A stretch of 50,035 nt of DNA from Gnetum montanum (lineage: Eukaryota > Streptophyta > Gnetopsida > Gnetales > Gnetaceae). Position 1 is the first letter of the stretch. Each line of letters starts with the position of its first letter. Below the pieces are notes generated by a model that ran no database searches, was not told the origin of the DNA, and worked only from the letters and a program-made list of their open reading frames with translations. Made by a program: the position numbers and the translations under genes. The DNA lies in NCBI GenBank assembly GCA_015680685.1, contig MNCI01037723.1, positions 1-50,035 of the forward strand, in the 5' to 3' direction. Shown piece by piece: positions 11,791-23,299 of the stretch.

Positions 11791-12330
11791 GGATATGACC
11801 AAGCAAAAGTTTCTAACCATCTTTCATCTACTTTCAACATTATCTTTTTCTGTTCTAGAGCAAGTCTTACATTGATTAGCTAGGTTCTTATTTTTCAAAA
11901 ATATAGATTCCATTCTAGCCAATAATGTTTTCAGTTCAAGGGGATCTTGCTTAACTTTCTCATGAATTTCCAACTCTTCTCAGTGAATATCATCAGTTGT
12001 ATCTTCAGAGAGTTAGTGATGAACTTGCTCGAGTTCATTCATGCTCATGACATATTCACATGTTAGGCTTTCAGTTGGTTTCATGCAAAGTGTGCTACTT
12101 TCTGAATTAATGGTCAGCCACTAGATGCCCTCCTATTTTATGATTGTTGCATATAGACACCTTTGAATTTCTACTTCTAGTGCACACTACTTGTATGTAG
12201 AGATGGATGCTTTCTTGATGGCCTAAATTTTCTGCACACAATTGCACCCACTATCATTGTACACGATGCATGGAACTCTCTTCTTATTGATCTTTCCAAA
12301 TGTGTTTTATTTAGAGATTTCCAAGGAAAG
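11791..12330 (-). pseudogene. Linker between protease and RT, Athila-like pol
   Basis: Closed by stops in all frames but homologous in position to 19960-20470 of the + strand element, where the pre-RT linker is better preserved. There the stretch L-K-N-L-P-A-R-M-E-Y-A-F-L resembles the Athila 'LK.LP..L.YAFL' block. Confidence 0.5.
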
Positions 12331-12723
12331 ATCTTTAATGCCCATTCTTCTGTCTATGGTGCTTAGTCATGTCCTTCCCATTATGATTGGGAAGTCCCCT
12401 TTGTAGTTCTCCACTTTGATTACCAGGAAGTCGACAAGATAAGACCACCCACAGACAATGATTATAATGTCTTCTACCAATCCCAATAGAATAGTGATGG
12501 AATCGTCTACCAATTCTAATATAATTTTGCTCTTCTTAAGAGGTAGCAAGTTCCATGTAGTGTACATCTCATGAGAACTCATTTTAACAATAGAACCTAA
12601 ATTGAGAAGAGCCTTACATGGTTCATTCCCAACAATTTGCAAATAAATTAGACTTTCAAGATTGGCTAATTTCCTAGGAAGGTTTCCTGCATAGATCCAA
12701 TCATACATAGTATGAGTGAGCAT
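12331..12723 (-). pseudogene. Athila-like aspartic protease relic (PR)
   Basis: A 118-codon frame at 12367-12723 carries A-L-L-N-L-G-S-I-V in place of the usual DLGAS-type active site: the catalytic Asp is Asn. It then reads G-L-V-E-D-I..V-D-F-L-V-I and F-P-I-I-M-G-R, the conserved end of Athila proteases. The protease would cut the Gag-Pol polyprotein; this copy is dead at its active site. A matching frame lies at 19750-19950 on the + strand. Confidence 0.8.
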
Positions 12724-15280
12724 TATAATATGGATCCTTGGTAGAGTTTGGTTTGAGGGAGGCCCAAAGGAATTAGATATGGAGGAAGAGGTAGGAGCAG
12801 GGTTGTCAATTACAAGTGTAGGTGAAGGCTTAGGTGGACTACAGGGTTGAAAGAAAGGTCTTTTCTTCGATCAGGCATTTGACCCATCCAATTGATAATT
12901 GGATTGAAAATTAAAAACCCTCGTAGCATTACGTTGTTGTGGTTGAGCAAGTAATTCACCTTGCATAGGAGGAGGAGTAGGTGGTAGTTGTACAACTAGA
13001 GGAGGAGTGTGTGCAGGGATTAGAGGAGGATAAGAATAGGAGGTGACATCCCTTCTTTTATGTGGAGAAGAAGTTCGATAGTAATCAGAAGGATGATAGT
13101 AAGGCTGAATATTAGAAATGTGACTAGAAGAGTCATGTGGAGACATGGGTTACTAAACATGATAACCATATGAATTAGGCTACCAGTAAGGATATTGTTA
13201 CCTTGGCAGTGTAAACGCCCATGATTGTGATTACTACCATTGTTGGTATTGTTTGTAAAGTTGTGGTGGAGCTCCACTTGGATAATATAGTTGTTGTTGG
13301 TAGAACTGCCTGAGATTACCTTGAGGATAAGGCAACCTTCTATATGTTTGCCTTTGTGTAAGTCATGGATGTAAGGCATACACCCTAGACTCCTAAAAAT
13401 GTGACATAATAGGTTAACATCCCTTAGGATGTTCATATTGGCATACATCACATCCATGATCATCATCTGATTCACTATCCACAACCTCTTCTATTGCAGC
13501 AATTTTGCTGTTACCTTTGTAATATGCATGTTTAACTTCCTTACACCTTCTGCACTCATAGTCACTACCTTGTTCTCAAGACTCTTCGGTAATTTTGAGG
13601 ACAACTTGAAATCTACTATCCATGGAGTCTCTTAACTAATCAACCTTGGCCATAAGTTTAGATTAGAACTATTGAAGTGGCAAGGCTTTTTTATGCATCC
13701 CCTCATCAAATATGGATTCATCCTCACTATTACAAAATTGAACCTTCCTCTTGTAGATGGAAGGATCACAGTTGTACTTCTCTACACTTTTTTTCTTAGT
13801 TTGCCCTCCTATTTAGTTACTTGCTCTGTTAACCTTTGTACCTGACAGGCAGTTAGTTCTAAAAATCACCCTTGGGCATAGACACCAAGGGTTTTCCTCG
13901 TTTCATTACAAAGCCCATCTACAATGTGGTGAAGTTGAGCCAATTGAGAAAAATCATGGCCAGGTCATTTCTACATCAAGGCATAGTATTGATCAATGGA
14001 AGTGTCCAAGGGTTTGTGTGCTCCTTGCTTCCACCCTTGGATTTGCTTTCTTAAGTTGGACACTATGAAGTATGTTTGATACTTATCATTGAAAAACTCA
14101 AGCATGATAGTCCATCATCTAATAGATTCCTCTCTAAAGATTAGTACCAATTCTCTACTTCTTCAATGAGTGTCTTGGGGAACAACTTTAATTTCTGCCA
14201 CTCATTTTCTATATTCTGTAAGGCACATGCATCTTGGAAAGCATGAAGATGGTTCTACGAATTAAAGTTATATCCCCCTTTGAATCGAAGAATATTGTCA
14301 ATGTCTAATCATTTGATCCAGCTATCCTTCACATGCTTTGTTGGGATTCTAACTACCTTTGTCATATTAAGCATGCTTCGGGTGACAAATAGAGGCTCAT
14401 CAAGGCCTTGGTCATGATGCCTACAATGCCCTCTAATACCCCTTTGTTCATGATGATGTGCCTCTCTTGAACATCTATGTCCTTAATCTTGCTTATCTCA
14501 ATGATCCCCTTGATTATTGTGGTCCCATCATTCATTGCACTCATTTCGATCACCTCAATCACAACCTTACCTTCTACAGTAACGATCAAACTAGAAGAAG
14601 AAGAAGAAGAAGGCTTGTTCCCCTTGCGGGGGGACTAGAGCCATCAGTGAGATACCACTCTAGAAGTGTCAGAACTCTAACCTTGCATCAGAACCTACGG
14701 GCCAAGGGACAGTCTCATGATCTTGCTTCTTATCTACATCCATGTCTTGACTTGCCCCTTCAACTCCTTCTTTTTCATTGAATCCCTTGTTACCAGAATC
14801 AGGATTGTGAATTGTAGAGTGCAAATTTTGGTTTTAACCTCGATTGCCAAAATCAAAGAGAGGAGTGTCATTGTATGGAAGATCCCCAGAGAAGGGCTCT
14901 CCACTAGCTTGTTGGTACAACAAGAATGGAGGATTGTTAAACCCTTTTCCCTTAGAAAACTCATAATGTTATTCCAGCTGCTGATCTTGCAGGCATTGTG
15001 CTTCGGTGGGATGATAATCCTTGGCATTAACATCTTTCACATTATACTTCCCATGGTGGTCTTGAAGACCACATTGTGTAAGCATTTGATAGAGCATTGT
15101 AGGAGCAACATAATTAGGCAGCAACACAATGTAGCCCTCCATGTCATGCCACCGTAGTCGTTCATCCTAATGTAGGATGAAGGTGAAGTTTGGCACATAC
15201 TCAATAGGGTGACTATAGATAATTTGGTACTGTTGAGGCTTTGATGGATGAATGTTATCAGGCTTGGGTGGAGAAGCACT
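12724..15280 (-). pseudogene. Athila-like gag relic
   Basis: The gag polyprotein forms the particle. The core near 14080-14300 (- strand) reads A-L-Q-N-I-E-N-E-W-Q-K-L-K-L-F-P-K-T-L-I, matching the retrotransposon gag domain and the + strand relative at 18027-18090. C-terminal to it (12800-13270) is a Pro/Gln/Ser-rich tail (P-P-T-P-P-P-M-Q, Q-P-Q-Q-R-N-A-T-R-V). A zinc knuckle was not seen. Many frameshifts give the short overlapping frames on both strands. A GAA-type microsatellite lies at 14594-14612. Confidence 0.7.
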
Positions 15281-15438
15281 CCTGTGAGAAGAAAAAATTT
15301 TCGGTTAGTGAAATAAAAATCATAGTGTGCTCTAAGAATTTGTTGTAGTAATTATGAAATAAGATACGACTCTTAGGTTCATTCCAATAATTTATATACT
15401 TTCACTAAGTCCTAGATAATGCACAAAACAACAAAAAG

Positions 15439-15458
15439 GTCCCCAGTAATAGTGCTAA
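15439..15458 (-). promoter_or_regulatory. Primer binding site, tRNA-Asp type, decayed
   Basis: Immediately after the 5' LTR end (CATCA, 15459) the - strand reads TTAGCACTATTACTGGGGAC. The classical Athila PBS, complementary to tRNA-Asp, is TTGGCGCCGTTGCCGGGGA. Every difference is C to T or G to A, mostly at CpG, as expected from deamination of methylated cytosines. Confidence 0.75.
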
Positions 15459-16323
15459 TGATGAGCGGTGAGGTACCCCTACATCCAACCATACGAATCA
15501 CTAAGCCATTATGCGTGATCCAGTTGAATTCCATGGACCTATAATTATCTCATACACTACTTTCTCTAGGAAGTGAAACAACGTTCAAAACGTTCATTGT
15601 CTTCCTAACTACACTTGTGAGGCTCAAGGGTATGGTTTAAGTGTAATTAAGACAAATGAATTTTTGTCATTTTATATTTTATGGATGTAATTGCCTACAA
15701 CAAGAATAAGGGTAGAGTAGATTGAAAACTAACATCTATTGCCTAGCTAGCTAAACATAAGTAACTATCCCACTTTTTTGAGCACATATAGCACTACTAA
15801 GCTACCAAACGTTAACTGTTGTTGGGTTACCAAGAACTATATGATGCTCAAAGTGGTTGTGCTTGTGTTCATTAACTACTAGAAATAAATTTCTTAATCA
15901 AATGCATTAAAGTAAAGAATAAGAAAGTAAAATGCATTAAAGAAAATATTAAGCTATTCTCAATGCTACAAGGATTGTCAAAAGAGTTCATTTTATTCCT
16001 GTCACACTGCTGCGCTCAAGTATATCAGTGCTTAAACAAAGAACCATAAACACTTTATACTACTTTTATGAGCACTCAAAAAATATTCTAACTTTGAGGA
16101 AAATAAACTACAAGAGCTTCGCTACTCTGAGTAAGAATGACCAAAAATTGACTATCAAAAACTTGTGAGAACTGGAGCCCAGGCATGTTATTTATAGACT
16201 CATGATATATACCCTAATGTCAAACATGCAGTGTTGGACTAAGGTTCAAACATTGCATACACGACATCAAGGCCCTGACGTTGTGTACCTGACATCGCGC
16301 CAAAGACAAATGATGATTCATGA
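15459..16323 (-). repeat. 5' LTR of the nested Athila-like element
   Basis: Direct repeat of 6553-7466, by eye roughly nine in ten bases identical in the better blocks. On the - strand it ends CTCATCA next to the PBS. It has a TATAAATA box at 16189-16196 (- strand) placed for transcription towards gag. Its upstream end is slightly changed (TCATGAATCA instead of TGATGAATCA). Confidence 0.85.
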
Positions 16324-16921
16324 ATAGTAATAAAGATGAGCTTTCTGATAAACCTTACAACATTCAAGATAGATTAAATATTTTATTTATGCATTTAATG
16401 TTTTCAATTATTTATTAAATGTTTTTTAGTAATTAAGCTAATGAAGTAATTAAGCAAAATAAGCTAGATAGATTAAACACATAAGTACGATAGCTTCGAG
16501 CATAACATGTATTTGCTTAGTAATCCTAGCAACGTTATTGCTTGGTACGCCTAGTAGCATAGCGCTTGGTAACCCAGCAGTGGATACATGGGTTTAGGAT
16601 GTGTGCGGAAAGTCAAACTAGATGCTTATGTTAGGATTTCTTAGATACTAGTTAATTTGTTAATCCAATTATTTTATCTCACTTTAAACACCAAAACCAT
16701 AAAATACAAAATGATAAAAAATCAGATGCCTTAATTACACTTAACCATACTAGTGTATGTTACAAGTGTAATTGGGAAGAGAACGAATGACCACAAGGCA
16801 TGGTTCACTACCTAGAAGACCAGTGCATCAGAAACTATAAAGTCACCAAAATTCGATCAAATCACATGTGAACGCTTTGTCATTCGTATGGTTGAGCGTA
16901 GGCGTACCTCACCACTCATCA
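16324..16921 (+). mobile_element. 5' LTR of the + strand Athila-like element, second part
   Basis: The LTR alignment broken at 6552 continues here. GAATAGTAATAAAGATGAG aligns with the relative's AGGAATAAAATGAACTC, then AAATGTTTTTTAG.., GCTTGGTAACCCAGCAG (relative TCTTGGTAACCCAACAA), TTAATTACACTTAACCATA, and the end ATTCGTATGGTTGAGCGTAG..CACTCATCA. The end at 16921 is fixed by the adjoining PBS. Confidence 0.8.
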
Positions 16922-16942
16922 TTGGTGCTGTTGCTAAGGATC
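16922..16942 (+). promoter_or_regulatory. Primer binding site of the + strand Athila-like element
   Basis: TTGGTGCTGTTGCTAAGGAT follows the LTR end CATCA directly. It differs from the tRNA-Asp type site TTGGCGCCGTTGCCGGGGAT only by C to T and G to A changes. It sets the orientation and start of the internal region. Confidence 0.8.
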
Positions 16943-17590
16943 TTTATTTGTTGAAATGTGTGCTATCTAGGATTAGTGAATATTATTTATATCATTGGAT
17001 GAACCCAAGATCAACATCACTCCCAACAACATATAAACTACTAAGCACATTGATAATTTTATTCATTCTACAAAACGTCTTCTTCTTTCCACAAACGTGA
17101 AGATGTCAAACCACTGATTCCATAGGAGTGTAGAGTGGTATATACTCATCTAGATGAGTATGTACCAAACTTCATCTTCATCCTACATCAGGATGAATAG
17201 CTACGATGGTGTAATATGGAGGGCAACATCATCTTGCCCCCAAATTGATCTATGTTAGGAATGCTACTTAAAATCCTTAAAAAGTTAGGCATCTCAAATC
17301 TTCATGAGGAATACGTTGTGGATGGTTATTACACTTGGGATTACCATCCCATTGAAACACAATGTAGGCAAGATCGACACTAAGAGAAATACCACAAGTT
17401 TACAAAGGGGAAATGCTTTAGTAACCCATTGTTCCTACTAAATCAAGATGACAATGAGATCCTTCCCTTGAGGGTTCTCAACATGAAAACTCTCCACCTC
17501 CTATTGTTGCTAATGAGGGTATGACCCTGAACTTGCAGTCAACTATTCATAAACTAGGTTCAAGAAAAAGTGAAAATTGAGGTAGGGACT
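16943..17590 (+). other. Leader and start of gag, unreadable
   Basis: No open frame. The CATCCTACATCAGGATGAATAGCTACG stretch near 17180 is homologous to the - strand relative near 15170, so this is element sequence between PBS and the readable part of gag. The first 70-codon frame here (16888) overlaps LTR and PBS and is chance. Confidence 0.5.
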
Positions 17591-19735
17591 TAGGCAAACA
17601 TCATAATGGCAAGGAATCTAAGGATGAACAAAGAGGTGGTGGAAAATATAGAAATGATGATGGTGGTCCACCTTCCTCTTCATCCTCTTCATTCAATTTT
17701 GAACATTTCTCTTCATCTGCTAGTTCTCATAAAAGTCGCTATCAAAATAATTGTGATGAAGGTGATTAATGAGACAACAATGACTATCATGGCCCCTAAG
17801 ACTGAAGGGGTGGCTGAAACCATCATTGGTGTCATCGACACAACAATGATGATGAACCTATGTTGGGGACTTGAAGCATGATAAACATTGTAGAGGCAGT
17901 AAAGATTCCAACTAGGCATGTGAGAGATAGCCAAATCAAGCACTTAGACATGAATAATATCCCAAGATTTGAGGGGGGATACAACTCTACTCCATAAACA
18001 CATATATAAGCTTTTCATGATGCCTATGCCTTACAGAACATAGAACATGAATGGCAAAAACTCAAGCTCTTCCCTAGGACCCTCATCAAGGAAGCTAAAA
18101 GTTGGTACCAATCCTTGGGAATCGAAGTCCATTCACCGATGGAGTACCATATTAGAGCTATTTAATGATAAATACCAGACATACTTCAAAGTGTTTAATC
18201 TGAGAAGGCAAGTCCAAGGCTGGAAACAGGGAATACATGAACCCTTGGATGCCATCATGGGTAGATACTATTCACTCACACTAATGTCTTGGCCATGGTT
18301 ATTCTCAAAGGGAACAACTTTGCCACATCATAAATGGGCTCAGAGTAGAAACTAGAATAACTCTTGGGGTGTATGCCCAAGGAAGATTGTCTAAACTAAG
18401 AGCTCATCAGATCTAAAGGCTAATTAAGTAGGTAGCAAAATAAGAAGGTGAGTTGTAAAAAAGAGAAAGTGTAGAAGAGTATAATAGGGATCCTTCCATC
18501 AAGAAATGGGAGGTCTGATTCACCACTCAATGAAGTAGTGAACAAGAAAGACTTTCCCATCCAAAAATTTATTTATGATATTTATGCAAAAGTTGATAAA
18601 TTATGGGACTCTTTGGATGAAAAATTCCAAGCTGCTATGAAGATTGCTAAAGAATCCAAAGAGAAAAATAGTGATCATAATCACAAGAGGTGAAAAAAAG
18701 CTAAACATGCCTACTAAAGAGGTGAGGGCAAAACTATGGCTGTAGAGAAAGTTGTGGAAATTGACTCTAATGATGAAACTGATAATGACATTTGTCAATA
18801 CTAACATCCAAAGGGTTGTTGCCCTATAATGTTACACTTACAAGAGTCTGGGATGTATGCATTGGATCCTCAACTAGCACGTAGGCAAGCACCTAGACGA
18901 TTGTCTTATCCTCAAGGCAATCTAAGGTAGTTCCACCAACAACAACAGGCTTACTATCCAAGTGGATCTTCTCTACAACCTTATAAATAATACCAGTAAT
19001 GGTACCCACCACAATTGTGGGGAATGCCACCACCAAGGCAGTAGTACCCTTATAGGTAATTATATCCATACAGGGACTATGTTCAACAACCCATCTCTCC
19101 AAGAAGTTCTGCAAGTCATACCTCATTTCAGCATCACTATTACCCTCTAGAGTATCACTAAATACATTCATCATCTACTTGAGGGAAAAACCCATATCCA
19201 TACCACCCTCCGCATGTGTCTGCACACACACCTCTACCTTTAACCCAGTTACCTCCTACTCCATCCATGTAGGGTGAGATTCCTTCATAGCTGTAACAAT
19301 GAAATGCTACGAGGGCTGTACATTCACAACCGACTTTCCAACCATGTGGTTTAGATAATCAATCTAGAAATAAACCCTTCTTTCGACTCAGCAATCCTCT
19401 CCAACCCTCACAACCTAGTACGAATAATCATCTTGCATCTCCAATACCTTCATCCTCTACATCAAATATGTCCAAGTGCCCTTTGAACCAAATGCCACCT
19501 TGAATTCACACTATGATGCTAATTCATGCTATTTCTGACTAGATCAAGGCTAGCAATCTTCTTACAAAAATATCTTATCCAGGAAGTCCATTCATTTACT
19601 TGCAAATCACTAGACATGAGTTATGTAAGTCTCTTCTTAACTCTAGTTCTAGAGTTAATATCATCTTCCATGACATGTACAAGGCCTAGAACCTGCCATC
19701 TCTCAAGAAGAGCAACATCCATCTAGAATTGGTAA
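17591..19735 (+). pseudogene. Athila-like gag relic
   Basis: The core is readable at 17930-18160 (N-N-I-P-R-F-E-G-G, then Q-N-I-E-H-E-W-Q-K-L-K-L-F-P-R-T and S-W-Y-Q-S-L-G). After a frameshift it continues at 18150-18260 (L-F-N-D-K-Y-Q-T-Y-F and Q-G-I-H-E-P-L-D-A), which is the order of the retrotransposon gag domain (Retrotrans_gag). The tail at 18930-19520 is Gln/Pro/Tyr/Ser-rich with many TAG/TAA changes of CAG/CAA codons. No zinc knuckle seen. It corresponds to 12724-15280 in the nested relative. Confidence 0.75.
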
Positions 19736-19960
19736 ATTAGTCAATTACTTTGCCTCTGGGATTAGTAGAGGACATTGTAACCATAGTTTGTGGATCATCC
19801 TATCCTGTTGATTTTTTAGTGATCAAGGTTGAAAACTGCAAAAGTGACTTCCCCATCATTATGGGAAGAGCTTGGTTAAGAACAGTTCACACATGTATGG
19901 ACATAAGGGACCTCTCTTTGGAAATATCCAAAGAAAATGCATTAGGCTAGATAGAGAAGA
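19736..19960 (+). pseudogene. Athila-like aspartic protease relic (PR)
   Basis: A 66-codon frame (19750-19950) covers the C-terminal half: P-L-G-L-V-E-D-I-V, V-D-F-L-V-I, D-F-P-I-I-M-G-R-A-W-L. The active-site half upstream (about 19500-19740) is shattered by stops and shifts; the DLGAS box was not found. The neighbouring gag and RT confirm the place in the polyprotein. Confidence 0.75.
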
Positions 19961-20480
19961 AGTGTATTCTATGTATTACGTACAACAAAAATGGGTGTAA
20001 TTGCATGTAAAATATTTGGTCCATCAAAAGTACATACATTAAAACATGTAATTAATGTGCATAAGAAATCAATATTCAAAGGTGTTTGTACATAGCAGCC
20101 ACAAAACAAGAGGGCATCCAGTGGTTGATAGCTAACTCATATAGTAGCACATTATGCATGTAACCAATTGAGAGCCTAACATGTGCTTATGTTGAAGGCA
20201 TGGATAAACTTGAACAAGTTCATTTCCAAATCTCTGATGAAGATGATGATACCTATTGGGGAGAGTTGAAAATCCTTGATAAATTCAAGTAGAAGCCCTT
20301 AGAGCTAAAAAATTTACCAGCTAGGATGGAATATGCATTTTTAAACAATGGTAAATTGATGATAATTAATGCCAAACTTGCTCCTGAACAAAAAGAAAAG
20401 CTATTAAAGGTGGTTAACAAATGGCCAACAACCTTTACTTGGTCATACCCTAAGCTAATAGGAATCAATCTAAGGATATG
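19961..20480 (+). pseudogene. Pre-RT linker of Athila-like pol
   Basis: In one frame with few stops from about 20205: L-E-Q-V-H-F-Q-I-S-D-E, then P-L-E-L-K-N-L-P-A-R-M-E-Y-A-F-L and W-P-T-T-F-T-W-S. This is the linker that leads Athila RT domains. The first 240 bases (19961-20200) have no readable frame. Confidence 0.65.
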
Positions 20481-21190
20481 CTAGCATCACATTTACATTG
20501 ACCTAGCCATGAAGCCTAGAAGGAAACTGTAGAGGTAGCTGAATCCCAAATTGAAGCAAATTGTCAAAGAGAAAATTGAACAACTCCTCAAGGTAGGGTT
20601 CATCTATACCATCATGGATAGTGAGTGGGTTAGCCCACTCAAAATTGTGCCAAAGAAAGATGGCAAATGGTAGGTCTCCATTGACTTTAGGCTATTGAAT
20701 ATGACAACATTTAAAGATCATTTTCCATTGCCATTTGTGGATCAAGTGTTGGACACCATATCTGGGCATTGTTATTATAGCTTCTTGAATGGTTATAGTG
20801 GCTATAACCAAATTCAAATTGCACAAAAATATTAGGCAAAGATAACATTCATGAGTCCCTAGGAAACTTTTTCATATTGTAAGATGCCATTCGGTTTGTG
20901 CAATGCCCCTGCAAAATTTCAATGCCTAGTCCTTAGTATTTTCCAACAACAAATCAGTAATGGTGTGGTAGTCTTCATGGATGACTTTTCCACCTATGGA
21001 GCTACATTTGAGCAAGCCTTAGACCATCTTGAGCAAGTACTAAAGAGATGTGTCGAAACAAATTTGCGGCTCAATTGGAAAAAGAGCCATCTCATGATCC
21101 AAGAAGGCATTGTACTAGGGCATAGAATCACTCAAGTAAGGATTGAGGTAGACCTAGAAAAGATAAGGATCATCCAATGAATAACACACT
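20481..21190 (+). pseudogene. Athila-like reverse transcriptase relic (RT)
   Basis: One frame with scattered stops (TAG for TGG or CAG) runs through K-P-R-R-K-L, W-V-S-P-L-K-I-V-P-K-K-D-G-K-W, V-S-I-D-F-R-L-L-N, H-F-P-L-P-F-V-D-Q, then the open part 20884-21180 with M-P-F-G-L-C-N-A-P-A-K-F-Q and the catalytic V-F-M-D-D-F-S-T-Y-G. Both catalytic Asp residues are kept. F-M-D-D-F-S is the Athila variant of YVDD. It is dead through stop codons, yet less damaged than the - strand copy. Confidence 0.9.
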
Positions 21191-21850
21191 AGCCAGAGAT
21201 TGTTAAAGATGTTTGATCATTCCTTGGACACACTGGCTACTACTGATGTTTCATAGAAAATTTTTCTAAGATTGCAAAACCATTGGTAGATCTTACAAAG
21301 AAAGATGCACCTTTCATCTAGACCAAGGAATGTGAACATGCATTAGAATAGTTAAAGAAGAAACTTGTAGAAACACCAATCCTACAAGCTCTAAACTAGT
21401 CCAAACCCTTCCACATCATGATAGATGCATCTAACTATGTCTTAGAAGTCATGCTTATGTAGATAAACTATAAGAAAAGTCCTTACTACATCCACTATGC
21501 AAGCCGAAGCATTGTGGGAGCATAATTAAATTACACCACCACAGAAAAATAATTAATGGCCATGATGTACACTCTTGAAAAGTTCAGGCAATATGTGCTT
21601 GGCTACAAAATATTTGTGCACATGTATCACAATGTAATTTGCTTCTTCATGAACAAGCCAACAATGAGCTCTCGTATCATACAATGGCTCATGATCTTTC
21701 AAGAATTTGATCTCACGATGGTAGATCAAAAAGGGACCAAAAATATGATCACTGACCATCTGTCTCACTTAAGATGGAATAATAAAGAGGAAGAGAGCCC
21801 ACTCTCTAATCAGCTTCCTGATGAACTCCTCTTTACATGAGAACTAGATG
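21191..21850 (+). pseudogene. Athila-like RNase H relic and connection
   Basis: The same frame as RT reads F-L-G-H-T-G-Y-Y, F-S-K-I-A-K-P-L, the RNase H start M-I-D-A-S-N-Y-V (catalytic Asp kept) and T-T-T-E-K. The open part 21556-21840 has L-E-K-F-R-Q-Y-V-L-G-Y-K-I-F-V and D-H-L-S-H-L. The TDH Asp is changed (M-Y-H). Stops at former CAG/TGG codons. Confidence 0.8.
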
Positions 21851-23140
21851 AATAAACACCCTTTAAAACAACCTGGTATAATGGCATCCTCACCTATCCT
21901 CTCACTCAAAAGATGCCACAAGATCTTGACTTTAAAAAGAGGCAATAATTTCTTCATCAGGCCAAATATTTCATGGAAATCAATAGACACCTTTACAAGG
22001 TGTGCGTCAATGGCCTGATTCGCTGGTGTATCCCTGATGAAGATCAACTGTGCATTCTCCAGGATGCTCACGAAGGGCCTTGTAGAGGCCACTATGTAGG
22101 GAGATGCACAACCATGAAAATCCTGATGGCAAGATACTACTAGCGTATAATCTTCAGGGATGCCCACCAGTTTGTTTAACCTTGTGAACATTGTCCGAGA
22201 TGGGGGAATGACCAATTCCATGGAAGGTCCTTAATAGTGGATTCAACCACTAGAACCTTTTAACATATGGGGCATTGACTTCATGGGTCCCATCAAACCC
22301 ATGTCCAATAGAAAGGCATATATTATCATAGCAGTCAACTATTGCACAAAATGGGTAGAAGCAGTAGTCGTTACTAATTGTACATCATCCACTACTACTA
22401 GATTTATCTAACAAAATATTGTAAATAGTTTTGGGATGTAATGTACACTAACTTCTGATAATGAAAATCATTTCACAGGTGCCACTTTTAGAAAGTTAAT
22501 CCAACGTTGGGGGTTAAACATAAATTAACACCTTACCACCCCTAAGCTAATGATCAAGTAGAGGTAATCAACTAGGAGATCACAAAAATACTAACATGAA
22601 CCATTAGCAAATATAAGAAAGATTAGAGTACAAAACTTAACAATGCCCTCTAGGCTTATCGTTCAACATGGAAGCTTCCTATTAGCTTCTCTGCCTACAA
22701 GTTGGTGTATAGAAAAATTTCAATGTTCGTGATTCAATCCAAACTTCATACACTTTCAATAGCCTGTGATCTGGATCTTGACCTAAGTCTAGCATAGAAA
22801 GAAAGATTAATCAACCTAAATGTGCTAGATGAAAATCAATTAGTGGCCCTATCTTTGAATGAGGTGCACAAGGCATTCAACAAGCAACATCATGACCTCA
22901 GAATAAGGAAAGTAAAACTTCAACTAGGAGATAAGTTACTCTATTAGAACCCCACACATGTACCCCAAAAGGCAAAATTTCAAACATTGTGGGAGAGATC
23001 TTATATAATTGATAAAACCTTTTCCCTAGGGGCCATGTTAATCTACAAGATTGAAAGCCCACATAAAAAATAACTGATCAATATCCAAGAGGTAAAACCT
23101 TTCCTTGAACCAAGACAAGCTAGTGTAACTACCACATTGA
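21851..23140 (+). pseudogene. Athila-like integrase relic (INT)
   Basis: The zinc region lies at about 22050-22200 (H-E-G-P, G-H-Y-V-G, P-C-E-H-C-P-R: the H-H-C-C set is visible). The core from 22258 reads N-I-W-G-I-D-F-M-G-P-I and T-K-W-V-E-A, with the second Asp in T-S-D-N-E near 22455. The C-terminal part (22780-23010) is homologous to the 95-codon frame at 9252-9539. After the second Asp the frames break up repeatedly. It is followed by the conserved 3' untranslated region. Confidence 0.8.
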
Positions 23141-23286
23141 CGGATGGACAACCACGTTTCATTTTTCAAATCTCCTCCTTCCAACTCAATCATGAGGGAG
23201 ATAGCCATCTGTGCTAATAATCCATATGGCTTAGTTTTTCTATTTTTGGTTTTCCACATTTTTGATTTTACAAGTTATTTATTTTA
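23141..23286 (+). other. 3' untranslated region of the + Athila-like element, before the PLE insertion
   Basis: It aligns with 9080-9000 of the nested relative (GATGGACAACCAC, AAATCTCCTCC, TCATGAGGGAGATAGCCA) up to about 23232, then runs into the AT-rich target copy. The alignment resumes at 28910 and beyond, which shows the PLE array is an insertion. Confidence 0.7.
23238..23286 (+). repeat. Target-site duplication, left copy (48-49 bp)
   Basis: This 49-base stretch recurs at 28861-28909 with three mismatches (G/T, C/A, G/C); both copies end GATTTTACAA(G/C)TTATTTATTTTAC. It marks the left edge of the PLE array. Confidence 0.85.
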
Positions 23287-23299
23287 CCCTAAACCCTAA
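23286..23299 (+). repeat. Two plant telomere heptamers at the left PLE junction
   Basis: CCCTAAACCCTAAA sits exactly between the target duplication and the first PLE unit. The second heptamer is largely element sequence (unit B has CCTAAATCC at 27563, unit C has CCTAAACCC at 28442), but the first has no counterpart in the other units. Confidence 0.6.

Larger units (their letters stand above)
6553..16323 (-). mobile_element. Athila-like Ty3/gypsy retrotransposon, - strand, nested
   Basis: This is a complete but inactive element: 3' LTR (6553-7466), PPT, 3' untranslated region, INT, RH, RT, PR and gag read on the - strand, PBS (15439-15458) and 5' LTR (15459-16323). The lineage call rests on the RT active site embedded in FMD(D/E)FSTY, on protease and pre-RT linker sequence of Athila type, and on a tRNA-Asp-like PBS. 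No envelope-like third ORF was seen between INT and the 3' LTR. It sits head to head inside the 5' LTR of a related + strand element. No clear 5-bp target duplication remains (left flank gtggt, right flank atagt). Confidence 0.85.

Noticed and set aside
6548-16328. 5-bp target duplication for the nested Athila-like element
   Set aside because: gtggt on the left and atagt on the right do not match convincingly, even allowing for small shifts of the LTR edge.
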